From: Helicobacteraceae bacterium
GTDB taxonomy: Bacteria; Campylobacterota; Campylobacteria; Campylobacterales; SZUA-545
Length of the DNA: 10,315 bases
Reading direction: 5' to 3'
Assembly: GCA_031273735.1 (NCBI GenBank)
Contig: JAISRI010000100.1
Coordinates: 1 to 10,315 of the forward strand
Part shown: piece after piece, positions 1 to 7,388 of the stretch
Numbering within the stretch: the stretch's first letter is position 1
Layout of the letters: each line of letters opens with the position of its first letter
Notes under the pieces: generated by a model
Database searches by the model: none
Seen by the model: the letters and a program-made list of their open reading frames with translations, nothing else
Told to the model about the DNA's origin: nothing
Made by a program: the position numbers and the translations under genes

Positions 1-14
1 AAAAAAGGAAAATA

Positions 15-1865
15 GTGAAAAGTAAAGAGACGCCAAACGATTACGGTTTAAGCATTTGGGGCGGTAATAACTTTACGATCGAAGGGGGTAAAGTATGCGT
101 AAATAGCGGCGCGCGTCCGGCGATTTTGGATATTGTTAACGAGATTCGCACAGACGGCTATAGAGGGCCTCTGCTTTTGCGTTTTCCACATTTGGTAAAA
201 AAACAGATCAACAAGCTCTACCGCGCTTTTAGCGCCTCAAAAAAAGAGTATAAATACGGCGGGCGTTTTCAGGCGGTTTTTCCGTTAAAGGTTAATCAAT
301 TTCCGAGTTTTCTAAAAATATTGATCGAAGAGGGTAAAGAGTATGGCTATGGCTTAGAAGCGGGCAGTAAAGCCGAGTTAATCATAGCGATGGCGTATAA
401 CCGCGAAGACGCTCCGATCACCGTTAATGGTTTTAAGGACGAAGAGATGATCTCTTTAGGTTTTATCGCCAAAGAGATGGGACACGATATTACGCTTACG
501 ATCGAAGGACTTGGCGAGCTTGACGCTATTTTAGATATGCAGAAGAAAACGGGCGATCCAATGCCAGATATTGGTATTCGTATTCGTCTACATACCGCAG
601 GCATAGGCATTTGGGGTAAAAGCGGGGGCATAAACGCTAAATTTGGCTTAACAAGCGCCGAGCTTATGCGCGCCGTTCAGCTGTTAAAAAAGTTTGGTCA
701 AATCGATAAATTAACGATGATTCATTTTCATATCGGCAGTCAAATGGAAGATATTGCTCCGTTAAAACGCGCTTTAAGGGAAGCGGGTAATATCTACGCC
801 GAGTTAAGAAAGATGGGCGCGGTTAATTTACGAGCGATTAACTTGGGCGGCGGTTTGGCGGTAGAATACTCGCAAGACGCGCAAAGCAAGAGCGCTTCAT
901 ACTCGCTACAAGAAGTCGCGAACGACGTCGTGTTTTTGCTTAAATCGATCTGCGAAAATAAGGGCGTGGAAGAGCCTGATATTTTCACGGAATCCGGACG
1001 GCTCGTCGCCGCAAGCCACGCCGTCTTGGTCGCGCCCGTGCTAGAGCTTTTCACGCAAGAATATACCGAAAAAGCGTTAAATCTAAAAGAAAAAGGAAAC
1101 CCGCCGCTGGTTAGCGAATTATACGATCTCTATCGGACGATCAACGAGAAAAACGCCGCCGAATATCTGCACGACAGCTTAGATCATATGGAATCGCTAT
1201 TAACGCTTTTTGATCTTGGTTATATCGATTTGCAAGATCGGTCTAATACGGAGGTGCTAACGCATCTGATTATTCGCAAGGCTTTAGATAGCGCCGCGCA
1301 TTTAAGCGAGCGCGATCGGCTACAACAACGTATTCAAGAAAAATATCTTGTTAATTTTAGTTTATTTCAAAGTATGCCCGATTATTGGGGATTGGGGCAG
1401 GAGTTTCCGATTATGCCGCTAGATCGACTTGATAAAAAGCCCGGAAGATCGGCTAGTCTTTGGGATATAACGTGCGATAGCGACGGCGAAATAACCTTTA
1501 AGACAAAGCGTCCGCTCTTTTTGCACGACGTAGATCTAAACGAACGCAACTATTTTCTGGCGTTTTTTCTTGTAGGGGCGTATCAAGAGGCGTTAGGAAT
1601 GCGGCATAATCTTTTTTCTCACCCCACCGAAGCGGTCGTAGAGATCGACGACGACGGCTACTATATTCGCGATCTGAAACCTTCGGCTAGTTTGCTCGAT
1701 ATACTAGACGATATAGATTACGATATAACCGACGTTCAAAAACAGCTTAAAAAGCGCATAGAACGATCGGAGCTAATTCCCGAAGAAAAACGCCAAGACG
1801 TTTTAGCCGAACTATATTTATATCTTAGCGAAAACGGCTATCTTAAAACGACGCGCCTAGTCTAA
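15..1865 (+). CDS. speA: Biosynthetic arginine decarboxylase (SpeA), PLP-dependent
   Basis: Converts L-arginine to agmatine and CO2 in the cytoplasm, the first step of the agmatine route to putrescine and spermidine. The 616 residues match the length of epsilonproteobacterial SpeA and are somewhat shorter than the E. coli enzyme (658). The N-terminal alanine-racemase-like barrel carries the PLP lysine in FPLKVNQ (Lys92). HFHIGSQ (237-243) and the glycine-rich NLGGGLAVEYS segment bind the PLP phosphate, and FTESGRLVAASHAV follows. The late motif WDITCDSDGE contains the catalytic Cys487 of the fold-III decarboxylases. The start is GTG at 15, preceded by AAGGA at 5-9 with a 5-base gap. Only 14 bases of upstream sequence are visible, so its promoter or upstream partner cannot be judged. 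A hairpin terminator follows 16 bases after the stop, so it is probably not cotranscribed with gltD. Confidence 0.96.
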   Translation: MKSKETPNDYGLSIWGGNNFTIEGGKVCVNSGARPAILDIVNEIRTDGYRGPLLLRFPHLVKKQINKLYRAFSASKKEYKYGGRFQAVFPLKVNQFPSFLKILIEEGKEYGYGLEAGSKAELIIAMAYNREDAPITVNGFKDEEMISLGFIAKEMGHDITLTIEGLGELDAILDMQKKTGDPMPDIGIRIRLHTAGIGIWGKSGGINAKFGLTSAELMRAVQLLKKFGQIDKLTMIHFHIGSQMEDIAPLKRALREAGNIYAELRKMGAVNLRAINLGGGLAVEYSQDAQSKSASYSLQEVANDVVFLLKSICENKGVEEPDIFTESGRLVAASHAVLVAPVLELFTQEYTEKALNLKEKGNPPLVSELYDLYRTINEKNAAEYLHDSLDHMESLLTLFDLGYIDLQDRSNTEVLTHLIIRKALDSAAHLSERDRLQQRIQEKYLVNFSLFQSMPDYWGLGQEFPIMPLDRLDKKPGRSASLWDITCDSDGEITFKTKRPLFLHDVDLNERNYFLAFFLVGAYQEALGMRHNLFSHPTEAVVEIDDDGYYIRDLKPSASLLDILDDIDYDITDVQKQLKKRIERSELIPEEKRQDVLAELYLYLSENGYLKTTRLV

Positions 1866-1881
1866 AGATAGCCGCCTCGAT

Positions 1882-1910
1882 TTAGCGAAACGTCATTCGC
1901 TAAGGTTTTT
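1882..1910 (+). terminator. Rho-independent terminator after speA
   Basis: A perfect 8-bp inverted repeat, TTAGCGAA (1882-1889) and TTCGCTAA (1896-1903), with a 6-base loop, is followed by GG and then TTTTT (1906-1910). It begins 16 bases after the speA stop. The stem is moderately AT-rich, so efficiency is uncertain. The right arm can also pair with a third copy, TTAGCG at 1909-1914, giving an alternative 6-bp hairpin. Confidence 0.6.
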
Positions 1911-2034
1911 AGCGACGGTTGGGAGATTACGGGGCGCGGGCGCAAGGCTAACCGATCGCGGAACAATAAGACGGTCAAAAACCTGCGTTGCGCCATACCT
2001 GTCCTAAAATTATAACCTCGTAGGTAAAAATCGC

Positions 2035-2040
2035 TAAAAT
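2035..2040 (+). promoter_or_regulatory. Candidate -10 box (TAAAAT) for gltD operon
   Basis: TAAAAT lies 29 bases before the gltD ATG in an AT-rich stretch. It fits the Campylobacterota sigma-70 -10 pattern, in which the -35 box is weak. A second TAAAAT at 2005-2010 is an alternative. The proximal box sits within a short tandem repeat: AAAATCGC at 2027-2034 and again at 2036-2043. The gltD ribosome binding site AAAGGA is at 2055-2060. The call rests on motif and position only. Confidence 0.3.
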
Positions 2041-2069
2041 CGCAAATCTGCGTTAAAGGACGCGAAAAT

Positions 2070-3446
2070 ATGCAAAACTTTACTAAAATTGAAAGATTAA
2101 CGCCCAAAAAGGCTCAAGCGCTTGATCGTCTAAAGAGCTTTGAAGAGATTTATTCGCTTTTCGACGGCGCCAAAGCCGCTTCGCAAGCCGAGCGTTGCGT
2201 TCAGTGCGGAAACCCTTACTGCTCCGTTTGCGGTTGTCCGCTTCATAACTATATTCCCTATTGGCTCAAGGCGATCGCGGAGAATAACCGCGTCGGCGCG
2301 TTTCGTTTAAGCTCGGAAAACTCGCCTTTTCCAGAGATACTTGGGCGTATCTGTCCGCAAGATCGCCTTTGCGAAGGCGACTGTACGCTTGGAGCGGATA
2401 ACTTCGGCGCGATCAGCATAGGCGCGATTGAAACGGCGATCAACGAAAACGCTTTCGAGCTTGGCGAATCGATTATCTATCCAATGGCTACAAGCGGCAA
2501 AAAAGTAGCCGTTATCGGCAGCGGACCAGCTTCGCTCTCGGCGGCGACTTTTTTGGCGAGGGCGAAAATCGCCGTCGAGATTTTTGAAAAAGACGAGAGA
2601 GCGGGCGGGCTTCTTACCTACGGCATACCCGGTTTTAAGCTGGATAAGAAGGTTGTCGAGCGGCGCTTTGAATGGCTGAAAAAAGCGGGCGTAAAGATTC
2701 GTCTTGGAGCGGAAGTTGGAAAAGAGGTCGATTTCAAAGATTTAACCGATCGCTTCGACGCGGTTTTTGTAGGCGTAGGCGCGTCAAAGAGCGCGGCGGC
2801 GAGAATCCCAAACGAGGACGCGGGGGGCGTTTTGCCCGCGATCGATTTTCTAAACGCGACGCAAAAAGCGCTTTTTGGCGGCGCGAAAGATCCGCGTTTT
2901 GACGTAAAAAATAAGAAAGTCGTAGCGATCGGCGGCGGCGACACGGCTATGGATTGCGTCCGAACGGCTTTAAGGTTGGGCGCTTCAAGCGTCGTTTGCG
3001 TTTATCGGCGCGGCGAGAGCGATATGCCGGGCGCAAAAAAAGAGTTTATCAACGCCAAAGAGGAAGGCGCGGAGTTTATTTTTAACCGCGCTCCAAATAG
3101 AATCGATGTCAAAGAAAGCAAAGCGTTAAGCGTAGTATTTGACGAAACAAAACTAGAAAGCGACGGCAAACGCGGCAAGCTAATCGTATTAAAAGGAAAA
3201 GAACAAACGATCGACGCGGACGTCGTAATTATGGCGCTCGGCTTTGAACATCAGGAAAAATCGTGGCTAAAAGGGGTGAAACTCGCCGACAACGGCGCGA
3301 TTGTCGTCGATCAGAACGGGAAAACAAGCCATAGCAAGGTTTATGCGGGCGGCGACGCGGTTCGCGGCGCGAGTTTGGCTGTAAAAGCGGCCGCGGACGG
3401 CAAAATCGCAGCGCTCGCGATCGTAAAAACTCTCTTAATCGATTAA
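2070..3446 (+). CDS. gltD: Glutamate synthase (GOGAT) small subunit GltD
   Basis: FAD- and Fe-S-containing subunit that takes electrons from NAD(P)H and passes them to GltB, which makes glutamate from glutamine and 2-oxoglutarate. The N-terminal domain has the cysteine sets C43-x2-C46-x4-C51-x2-C54 and C95, C101, C105, which ligate the 4Fe-4S clusters. A first Rossmann motif (VIGSGPASLS, about 148-157) binds FAD and leads into GGLLTYGIPGFKLDK. A second, AIGGGDTAMDCV (286-297), binds NAD(P)H. The C-terminal AGGDAVRGASLAVKAAADGK is the FAD-closing motif. The 458-residue length is normal. The ATG at 2070 has AAAGGA at 2055-2060, 9 bases upstream. No gltB is adjacent. The next gene starts one base after the stop, so the two are surely cotranscribed. 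A homologous GltD-like oxidoreductase role without GltB is an alternative, but overall similarity to true GltD is high. Confidence 0.92.
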   Translation: MQNFTKIERLTPKKAQALDRLKSFEEIYSLFDGAKAASQAERCVQCGNPYCSVCGCPLHNYIPYWLKAIAENNRVGAFRLSSENSPFPEILGRICPQDRLCEGDCTLGADNFGAISIGAIETAINENAFELGESIIYPMATSGKKVAVIGSGPASLSAATFLARAKIAVEIFEKDERAGGLLTYGIPGFKLDKKVVERRFEWLKKAGVKIRLGAEVGKEVDFKDLTDRFDAVFVGVGASKSAAARIPNEDAGGVLPAIDFLNATQKALFGGAKDPRFDVKNKKVVAIGGGDTAMDCVRTALRLGASSVVCVYRRGESDMPGAKKEFINAKEEGAEFIFNRAPNRIDVKESKALSVVFDETKLESDGKRGKLIVLKGKEQTIDADVVIMALGFEHQEKSWLKGVKLADNGAIVVDQNGKTSHSKVYAGGDAVRGASLAVKAAADGKIAALAIVKTLLID

Positions 3447-3447
3447 A

Positions 3448-4176
3448 ATGCAAGCGTTTATAGAAGCCGCGATCGACGCAAACCAAGAGATCGCCGCCTT
3501 TTTGCGCCAAAACGAGGACGATTCGCTTTTTTATCCCGACGGCAGAATCGGCTACGGCGGCGATCGCAGTTTGAAAATCGATCTGATCGCCGAAGAGATA
3601 TTTATTAAACGTCTAGGCGGTTTTGGACGGATAAACTCCGAAGAGTGCGGACCGATCGGCGAAGGCAAAGACGAGATCGTTATCGATCCGATCGACGGTA
3701 GCGCGAATATCGCCTCCGGCTTTCCATATTACGGCGCGTCGGTCGCCTTAAAAAGCGGCGTTAAAGCGGCTGCGTCGGTCGTGTGCAATTTGGCAAACGG
3801 CGATTATTTCGTTAAACGCCGCGACGAAACCTATCGATCAAATCTTTACGATCCAAAAAAACTGCCGCTAGAACGCGCCCTAAAGCCTCAAGCGGGATTT
3901 TTTGAAAAGGCGTATTCGCACCCAAAATTAGCCAAAGCGCTTAATAAAAACGGTTTTAAGTTTAGAAGTCCGGGCGCGTTAGCGCTTTCGCTTGCCTATG
4001 CGCATGGCGCTAGTTTTGTCGCGGCTGCGGGAGCGCCTCGCGAATATGATATAATCGCGGGTTTGCATTTGTGCGAAGATTTACATATTTTCAGAAACGA
4101 AAAGTTGATTTTGGTTAGCGCGGATCAGACGATTTTTGAACGTTTGAAGTCGGTTTTTATCGAAGGCGAATTATGA
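3448..4176 (+). CDS. Inositol monophosphatase-family phosphatase (SuhB/CysQ-like)
   Basis: Member of the Mg2+-dependent, lithium-sensitive phosphatase superfamily (IMPase, FBPase, CysQ). Seen in the 242 residues: Asp45 in the helix DLIAEE, the metal-binding acidic pair in SEECG (64-68), the signature IDPIDGSANIASGFP (79-93, with Asp80 and Asp83 as metal ligands), and the late PREYDIIAG, where Asp201 replaces the usual WD of the C-terminal motif. Substrate cannot be told from sequence: inositol-1-phosphate, a sugar bisphosphate or 3'-phosphoadenosine 5'-phosphate are all possible. It starts one base after the gltD stop and its TGA overlaps the accD ATG (ATGA). No strong Shine-Dalgarno is visible, so translation is probably coupled to gltD. 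An inositol monophosphatase-like gene beside accD is also, as I recall, the arrangement in C. jejuni. Confidence 0.88.
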   Translation: MQAFIEAAIDANQEIAAFLRQNEDDSLFYPDGRIGYGGDRSLKIDLIAEEIFIKRLGGFGRINSEECGPIGEGKDEIVIDPIDGSANIASGFPYYGASVALKSGVKAAASVVCNLANGDYFVKRRDETYRSNLYDPKKLPLERALKPQAGFFEKAYSHPKLAKALNKNGFKFRSPGALALSLAYAHGASFVAAAGAPREYDIIAGLHLCEDLHIFRNEKLILVSADQTIFERLKSVFIEGEL

Positions 4177-5015
4177 ACATTGGCGAACTTTTTAAGCGCG
4201 TCAAGCGCGAGCGTCCAGATACCAAAGAGGCGCCTAGTCATTGGATTAAATGCAAAAGATGTCAAGCTATTATGTATTACAAAGAGGTTGCCGTAAAACA
4301 ATACGTCTGCCCAAAATGCGGCTTGCATATGCGTATTAGCGCGAAAGATCGTATCGAGCTTTTAACCGACGAGGGTAGTTTCGTCGAGTTTGATTCCAAT
4401 CTAAAAGCGGTCGATCCGCTTAACTTCTCAGACAAGAAAAGCTACGCGCAACGCCTAGAAGAGGGCTTCAAAAAGACGGGGCGACATTCCGCGATAAATG
4501 CGGGCGAATGTCTGATCGACGGCGTTAGCGCTCAAATTGTCGTTTTTGATTTTGATTTTATGGGCGGTTCTTTGGGAAGCGTAGAGGGCGAAAAGATCGT
4601 CCGCGCGGTCGATCGAGCAATCGCAAAGCGGTGCGGCTTAGTCATAATTAGCGCAAGCGGCGGGGCGCGAATGCAAGAATCGACCTTTAGTCTGATGCAA
4701 ATGGCAAAAACAAGCGCGGCGCTCAAAAAACTTTCTTTAGCTAAGTTGCCGTTCATTTCAGTTTTGACCGATCCTACGTTTGGCGGCGTTAGCGCGAGTT
4801 TCGCCTTTTTGGGCGATATTATCATCGCCGAACCGGGCGCAATGGTGGGTTTTGCGGGCGCGAGGGTGATCAAACAGACGATCGGCTCCGATCTGCCCAA
4901 CGGCTTTCAGAGCGCCGAGTTTTTATTGGATCGCGGGCTGATCGATATGATTGTCGATCGCGATCATCTCAAAACGACTATCGCCGATTTGCTTCGCTAT
5001 ACCGTCCGATCTTAA
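4173..5015 (+). CDS. accD: Acetyl-CoA carboxylase carboxyltransferase subunit beta (AccD)
   Basis: With AccA it forms the carboxyltransferase that moves the carboxyl group from biotin on AccB to acetyl-CoA, giving malonyl-CoA for fatty acid synthesis. The 280 residues begin with the bacterial AccD zinc ribbon C27-x2-C30-x15-C46-x2-C49. The crotonase-fold domain follows, with FDFDFMGGSLGSVEGEKI, the oxyanion/CoA segment SASGGARMQES (GGAR at 163-166), LTDPTFGGVSASFA and AEPGAMVGFAGARVI. Length and motif order are normal. The ATG overlaps the preceding TGA, indicating translational coupling to the phosphatase gene. rlmH follows after 23 bases. Nothing unusual is seen in the catalytic regions. 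Confidence 0.96.
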   Translation: MNIGELFKRVKRERPDTKEAPSHWIKCKRCQAIMYYKEVAVKQYVCPKCGLHMRISAKDRIELLTDEGSFVEFDSNLKAVDPLNFSDKKSYAQRLEEGFKKTGRHSAINAGECLIDGVSAQIVVFDFDFMGGSLGSVEGEKIVRAVDRAIAKRCGLVIISASGGARMQESTFSLMQMAKTSAALKKLSLAKLPFISVLTDPTFGGVSASFAFLGDIIIAEPGAMVGFAGARVIKQTIGSDLPNGFQSAEFLLDRGLIDMIVDRDHLKTTIADLLRYTVRS

Positions 5016-5038
5016 ACGGCTTTTGTTACTGCGGCGCT

Positions 5039-5563
5039 ATGACGATCGATATTTGTTTTATCGGCAAAGGCGGTTCGGAACTTTTTGCGGAGGCTGAAAA
5101 ACGCTATCGAAAACTGATCGCGCCATACGCTAAGATAGCGCTTTTGCCCGTTTGGAACGTCGCGATCGACAAAGCTCAGAAAATCGGCGCGGCGCAGGCG
5201 CGGGAAGCCTATTCGCAAGCGTTTGCCTCGTCGTCTTCACTCGTTTCTCGATTAGCGCCCAAAAACGTATCGCGTTTATCGCCCGCTTCGATCGCCGCCC
5301 AATCGTCGCGCTATCTAATCGCGCTTAGCGAAGAAGGCGAGCTTTACGACTCCTTTGATTTTGCGAAGCTAGTCGCGAACCGCGCCGCTTTTAGCTTTTA
5401 CATTGGCGGCGCTTATGGCTTGGATCGCGCTTTTTGCGACTTATGCGATCGCGTCATATCGCTTTCGCCGCTCACTTTTTCTCACGAAATCGCCCGAATT
5501 GTCTTGCTAGAACAACTCTATCGCGCTTTTACGATCGAATCCAAACACCCTTATCACAAATAA
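5039..5563 (+). CDS. rlmH: 23S rRNA pseudouridine-1915 N3-methyltransferase (RlmH)
   Basis: SPOUT-class methyltransferase that uses S-adenosylmethionine to methylate the pseudouridine at position 1915 in helix 69 of 23S rRNA on assembled ribosomes. The C-terminal knot motifs are clear: FYIGGAYGL (120-128), ISLSPLTFSHEIAR, LLEQLYRAF and the terminal HPYHK. The protein has 174 residues against about 155 for the family. The excess is a serine-rich insert at roughly residues 63-90, between the N-terminal half and the RYLIALSEEGE strand. The ATG at 5039 agrees with the family N-terminus (MTIDICFIGKG), although no good Shine-Dalgarno precedes it. It is the last + strand gene of the gltD operon and runs toward the small - strand gene; the stops are 30 bases apart. 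A weak hairpin (CGTTT 5569-5573, AAACG 5579-5583) lies between them, without a T tract. Confidence 0.93.
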   Translation: MTIDICFIGKGGSELFAEAEKRYRKLIAPYAKIALLPVWNVAIDKAQKIGAAQAREAYSQAFASSSSLVSRLAPKNVSRLSPASIAAQSSRYLIALSEEGELYDSFDFAKLVANRAAFSFYIGGAYGLDRAFCDLCDRVISLSPLTFSHEIARIVLLEQLYRAFTIESKHPYHK

Positions 5564-5593
5564 TCGTCCGTTTGCGCGAAACGACCCGCTTAA

Positions 5594-5899
5594 TTATTCA
5601 TATGCGTTCATTCGTTTATAGAACGCCGATCGAACCTCTTGGACGCGACGGCGATACTCTAATTCGTAACGCCCAACCTTTTCTTGATAGCCGATATAAT
5701 GCGAATCGGCGGAGTCTGATACGAAAAAATCTTCGCCTTTTTTTTGCCGATCGTCTTGGCGTTGATTTTGCGACGGCGATTGCGCGGCGCTATCGAACGC
5801 CGAAACGTCAATTGCCGGCGATGGTTTTAGGGTGGCAAAGAGATAGTTATCGGCGTATAGCGACAATGTAAGCGCCGACAAAACAATTACAAATCTCAT
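5594..5899 (-). CDS. Small predicted exported protein, function unknown
   Basis: A 101-residue protein I do not recognise. The N-terminus looks like a Sec signal peptide: MR, then a hydrophobic core (residues 3-15), with likely cleavage after Ala16 in SLYA. There is no lipobox cysteine, so the mature form would be soluble and periplasmic or secreted. The centre (about 34-55) is polar and probably disordered, rich in Gln, Asp, Ser and Lys. The C-terminal third (about 68-99) is strongly charged with spaced aromatic residues (YELEYRRRVQEVRSAFYKRM) and is probably a long helix or coiled coil. The ATG is preceded on the - strand by AAAGG six bases away, and TAAAAT and TATAAT boxes lie further upstream. 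A + strand reading frame (5434-5871) covers much of it, but that frame shadows rlmH and looks less protein-like. It diverges from nifE. Confidence 0.62.
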   Translation of the reverse strand: MRFVIVLSALTLSLYADNYLFATLKPSPAIDVSAFDSAAQSPSQNQRQDDRQKKGEDFFVSDSADSHYIGYQEKVGRYELEYRRRVQEVRSAFYKRMNAYE

Positions 5900-5935
5900 C
5901 TATGACCTTTAGTTTTTTTAAGCAAAAAGCGCTCC

Positions 5936-5962
5936 ATTTTAGCGCAACTATCCGCCATTATA
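5936..5962 (-). promoter_or_regulatory. Candidate promoter for the small exported protein gene
   Basis: On the - strand TAAAAT occupies 5941-5936 and TATAAT occupies 5962-5957. Either could be a -10 box, giving a leader of about 30 or 50 bases. The inner box lies within a short inverted repeat, GCGCT (5929-5933) and AGCGC (5941-5945), which could be an operator or chance. Motif match only. Confidence 0.35.
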
Positions 5963-6007
5963 TTTAGTATGATTATTTATTAACCAACCGCGCCGCGCTT
6001 TTTCAAA

Positions 6008-6013
6008 TACAAT
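6008..6013 (+). promoter_or_regulatory. Candidate sigma-70 -10 box (TACAAT) for the nif operon
   Basis: TACAAT lies 28 bases before the nifE ATG, behind a T-rich run (CTTTTTC, 5998-6004) typical of Campylobacterota promoters. There is no recognisable -35 hexamer. TATGAT at 5968-5973 is an alternative. No TGGC-N9-TTGC sigma-54 element is present: the + strand has no GG between 5854 and 6029. No TGT-N10-ACA NifA site was noticed. Confidence 0.3.
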
Positions 6014-6041
6014 CATAAATTATTTGCTTTGGGAGATTGCA

Positions 6042-7388
6042 ATGTTAGCCGCGCCAAAAGAGCTTTTTATCGAACCCTCTTGCGAGCATAGCGCGACGAA
6101 AAAGTCCGCCTGTAATCGCCCTACGCCCGGCGCGACAAGCGGCGGTTGCGCTTTTGAGGGGGCGCAAATATCGCTTTTCCCATTCGCGGAAGCGGCGCAT
6201 ATCGTTCATAGCCCCGCAACCTGTTTGGGAGCGTCGTGGGAAACTCGTCAAACGCGCACGACCTACAGCGGACGCGATATGACGCAGATGGGGCTTTGCA
6301 CGCAGATCGATGAAAACGACGTGATTTTTGGCGGCGAGAAAAAACTTGCGACAACGATCGACGAGGCGATTAAAATCTTTGCGCCCAAAGCGGTTTTCGT
6401 CTATTCCACATGCGTTACGGCGCTTATTGGCGACGATATAGACGCGGTATGCAAAGCAAAACGCGCCGAGTATGATATTCCCGTCGTTCCCGTTCACACG
6501 CCCGGCTTTGTCGGAAGCAAAAACTTTGGTTCGCGACTTGCGGGCGAAGCGGTATTAAATGATCTGATTGGAACGCTTGAACCTACGGATATAAAACCTT
6601 ACGAGATCAACTTGCTCGGCGAATATAACGTAACGGGCGATATGGAGCGCTATAAAAGCATATTAGAAGAGATCGGAATTACGATCCGCGCAACCCTTAG
6701 CGGCGACGGAAGAATCGACTCGATCCGCTCCGCGCACCGCGCGAAACTTAACGTGTTAGTTTGCGCTCAATCATTAATAACTTTAGCGCGAAAGATGCGG
6801 GAGCGATACGGTATTCCTTTTGTTAGCGTTAGTTTCTACGGCAAGCGCGATACCTCGAACGCGATCCGAACAATCGCGGCGGCTTTTAACGACGCGAAGC
6901 TCCTTGATAAAACCGAAAAAGTTATCGCAAAATACGAGGCGATCTGCGATAAAAAGTTAGCGCCGATTAAAGCCAAATTACAAGGGAAAAAAGCGATTCT
7001 AAATACGGGCGGAAATAAAGCGTGGTCTTTTGCCTCCGCTTTGCAAGATATTGGCATAGAGGTTGTAGCGACGGCGATCGGCAAAAGCACGTTAGAAGAT
7101 CAGGCAAAGGCGCGGGAGTATTTAGGCAAGAGCGGCGTTTTGATGAAAAAACCCGCCGAAGAGCAGGCAAAGTTACTAAAAGAGACAAAAGCGGATATAC
7201 TGTTAGCGGGCGGACGAAGCCTATATACGGCGCTAAAAAATAACGTAGCCTTTGCGGACGTAAATCAGGAAAAAAAGGTTAGCTACGGCGGTTACGACGG
7301 ATTGATTGCCTTTGCAAACGACGTTTTAGCCGCGCTGGAAAATCCCGTATTCAAAATCGCAAATCTCAAAGCTCCGTGGCGAGTATGA
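6042..7388 (+). CDS. nifE: Nitrogenase FeMo-cofactor scaffold protein NifE
   Basis: Alpha subunit of the NifEN scaffold, a paralogue of NifD, on which the NifB-made iron-sulfur core receives molybdenum and homocitrate to become FeMo-cofactor. In the 448 residues the N-terminal motif PTPGATSGGCAFEGAQIS is diagnostic of NifE. Cys36, Cys61 and Cys124 (VYSTCVTALIG) correspond to the ligands of the inter-subunit 4Fe-4S cluster. Cys241 (VLVCAQSL) matches the proposed cofactor-site cysteine. GGNKAWSFASALQDIGIEVVAT and ADILLAGGRSLYTALKN follow as in the family. ATG at 6042 is chosen over TTG at 6024 because GGGAG (6031-6035) sits six bases before it. The TGA overlaps the nifN ATG (ATGA). It is the first gene of the nif operon here. 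Similarity to Azotobacter-type NifE, recalled from memory, is high. Confidence 0.97.
   Translation: MLAAPKELFIEPSCEHSATKKSACNRPTPGATSGGCAFEGAQISLFPFAEAAHIVHSPATCLGASWETRQTRTTYSGRDMTQMGLCTQIDENDVIFGGEKKLATTIDEAIKIFAPKAVFVYSTCVTALIGDDIDAVCKAKRAEYDIPVVPVHTPGFVGSKNFGSRLAGEAVLNDLIGTLEPTDIKPYEINLLGEYNVTGDMERYKSILEEIGITIRATLSGDGRIDSIRSAHRAKLNVLVCAQSLITLARKMRERYGIPFVSVSFYGKRDTSNAIRTIAAAFNDAKLLDKTEKVIAKYEAICDKKLAPIKAKLQGKKAILNTGGNKAWSFASALQDIGIEVVATAIGKSTLEDQAKAREYLGKSGVLMKKPAEEQAKLLKETKADILLAGGRSLYTALKNNVAFADVNQEKKVSYGGYDGLIAFANDVLAALENPVFKIANLKAPWRV

Noticed and set aside
1862..2107. 81-residue - strand frame over the speA-gltD gap
   Set aside because: It covers the terminator hairpin, the gltD promoter candidates and the gltD start; no recognisable features and no good start signal.
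2618..2944. 108-residue - strand frame inside gltD
   Set aside because: Fully antisense to conserved GltD motifs; Ser/Pro/Phe-rich composition typical of shadow frames.
5569..5583. Hairpin CGTTT/AAACG between rlmH and the - strand gene as a bidirectional terminator
   Set aside because: Only 5 bp with no T tract in either direction; too weak to call.
5434..5871. 145-residue + strand reading frame overlapping the end of rlmH
   Set aside because: Its first part is an out-of-frame reading of rlmH and the rest lies opposite the - strand gene with a signal peptide; Arg-rich, no ribosome binding site, no family resemblance.
6024..6040. TTGC motifs as a sigma-54 -12 element before nifE
   Set aside because: No GG at the required 10-base spacing upstream of either TTGC (6025 or 6037).
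6024..6041. TTG start for nifE, six residues longer
   Set aside because: The ribosome binding site GGGAG lies inside this stretch and points to the ATG at 6042.
6045..6497. 150-residue - strand frame inside nifE
   Set aside because: Antisense to the NifE cysteine motifs; Arg-rich, no signal or domain.
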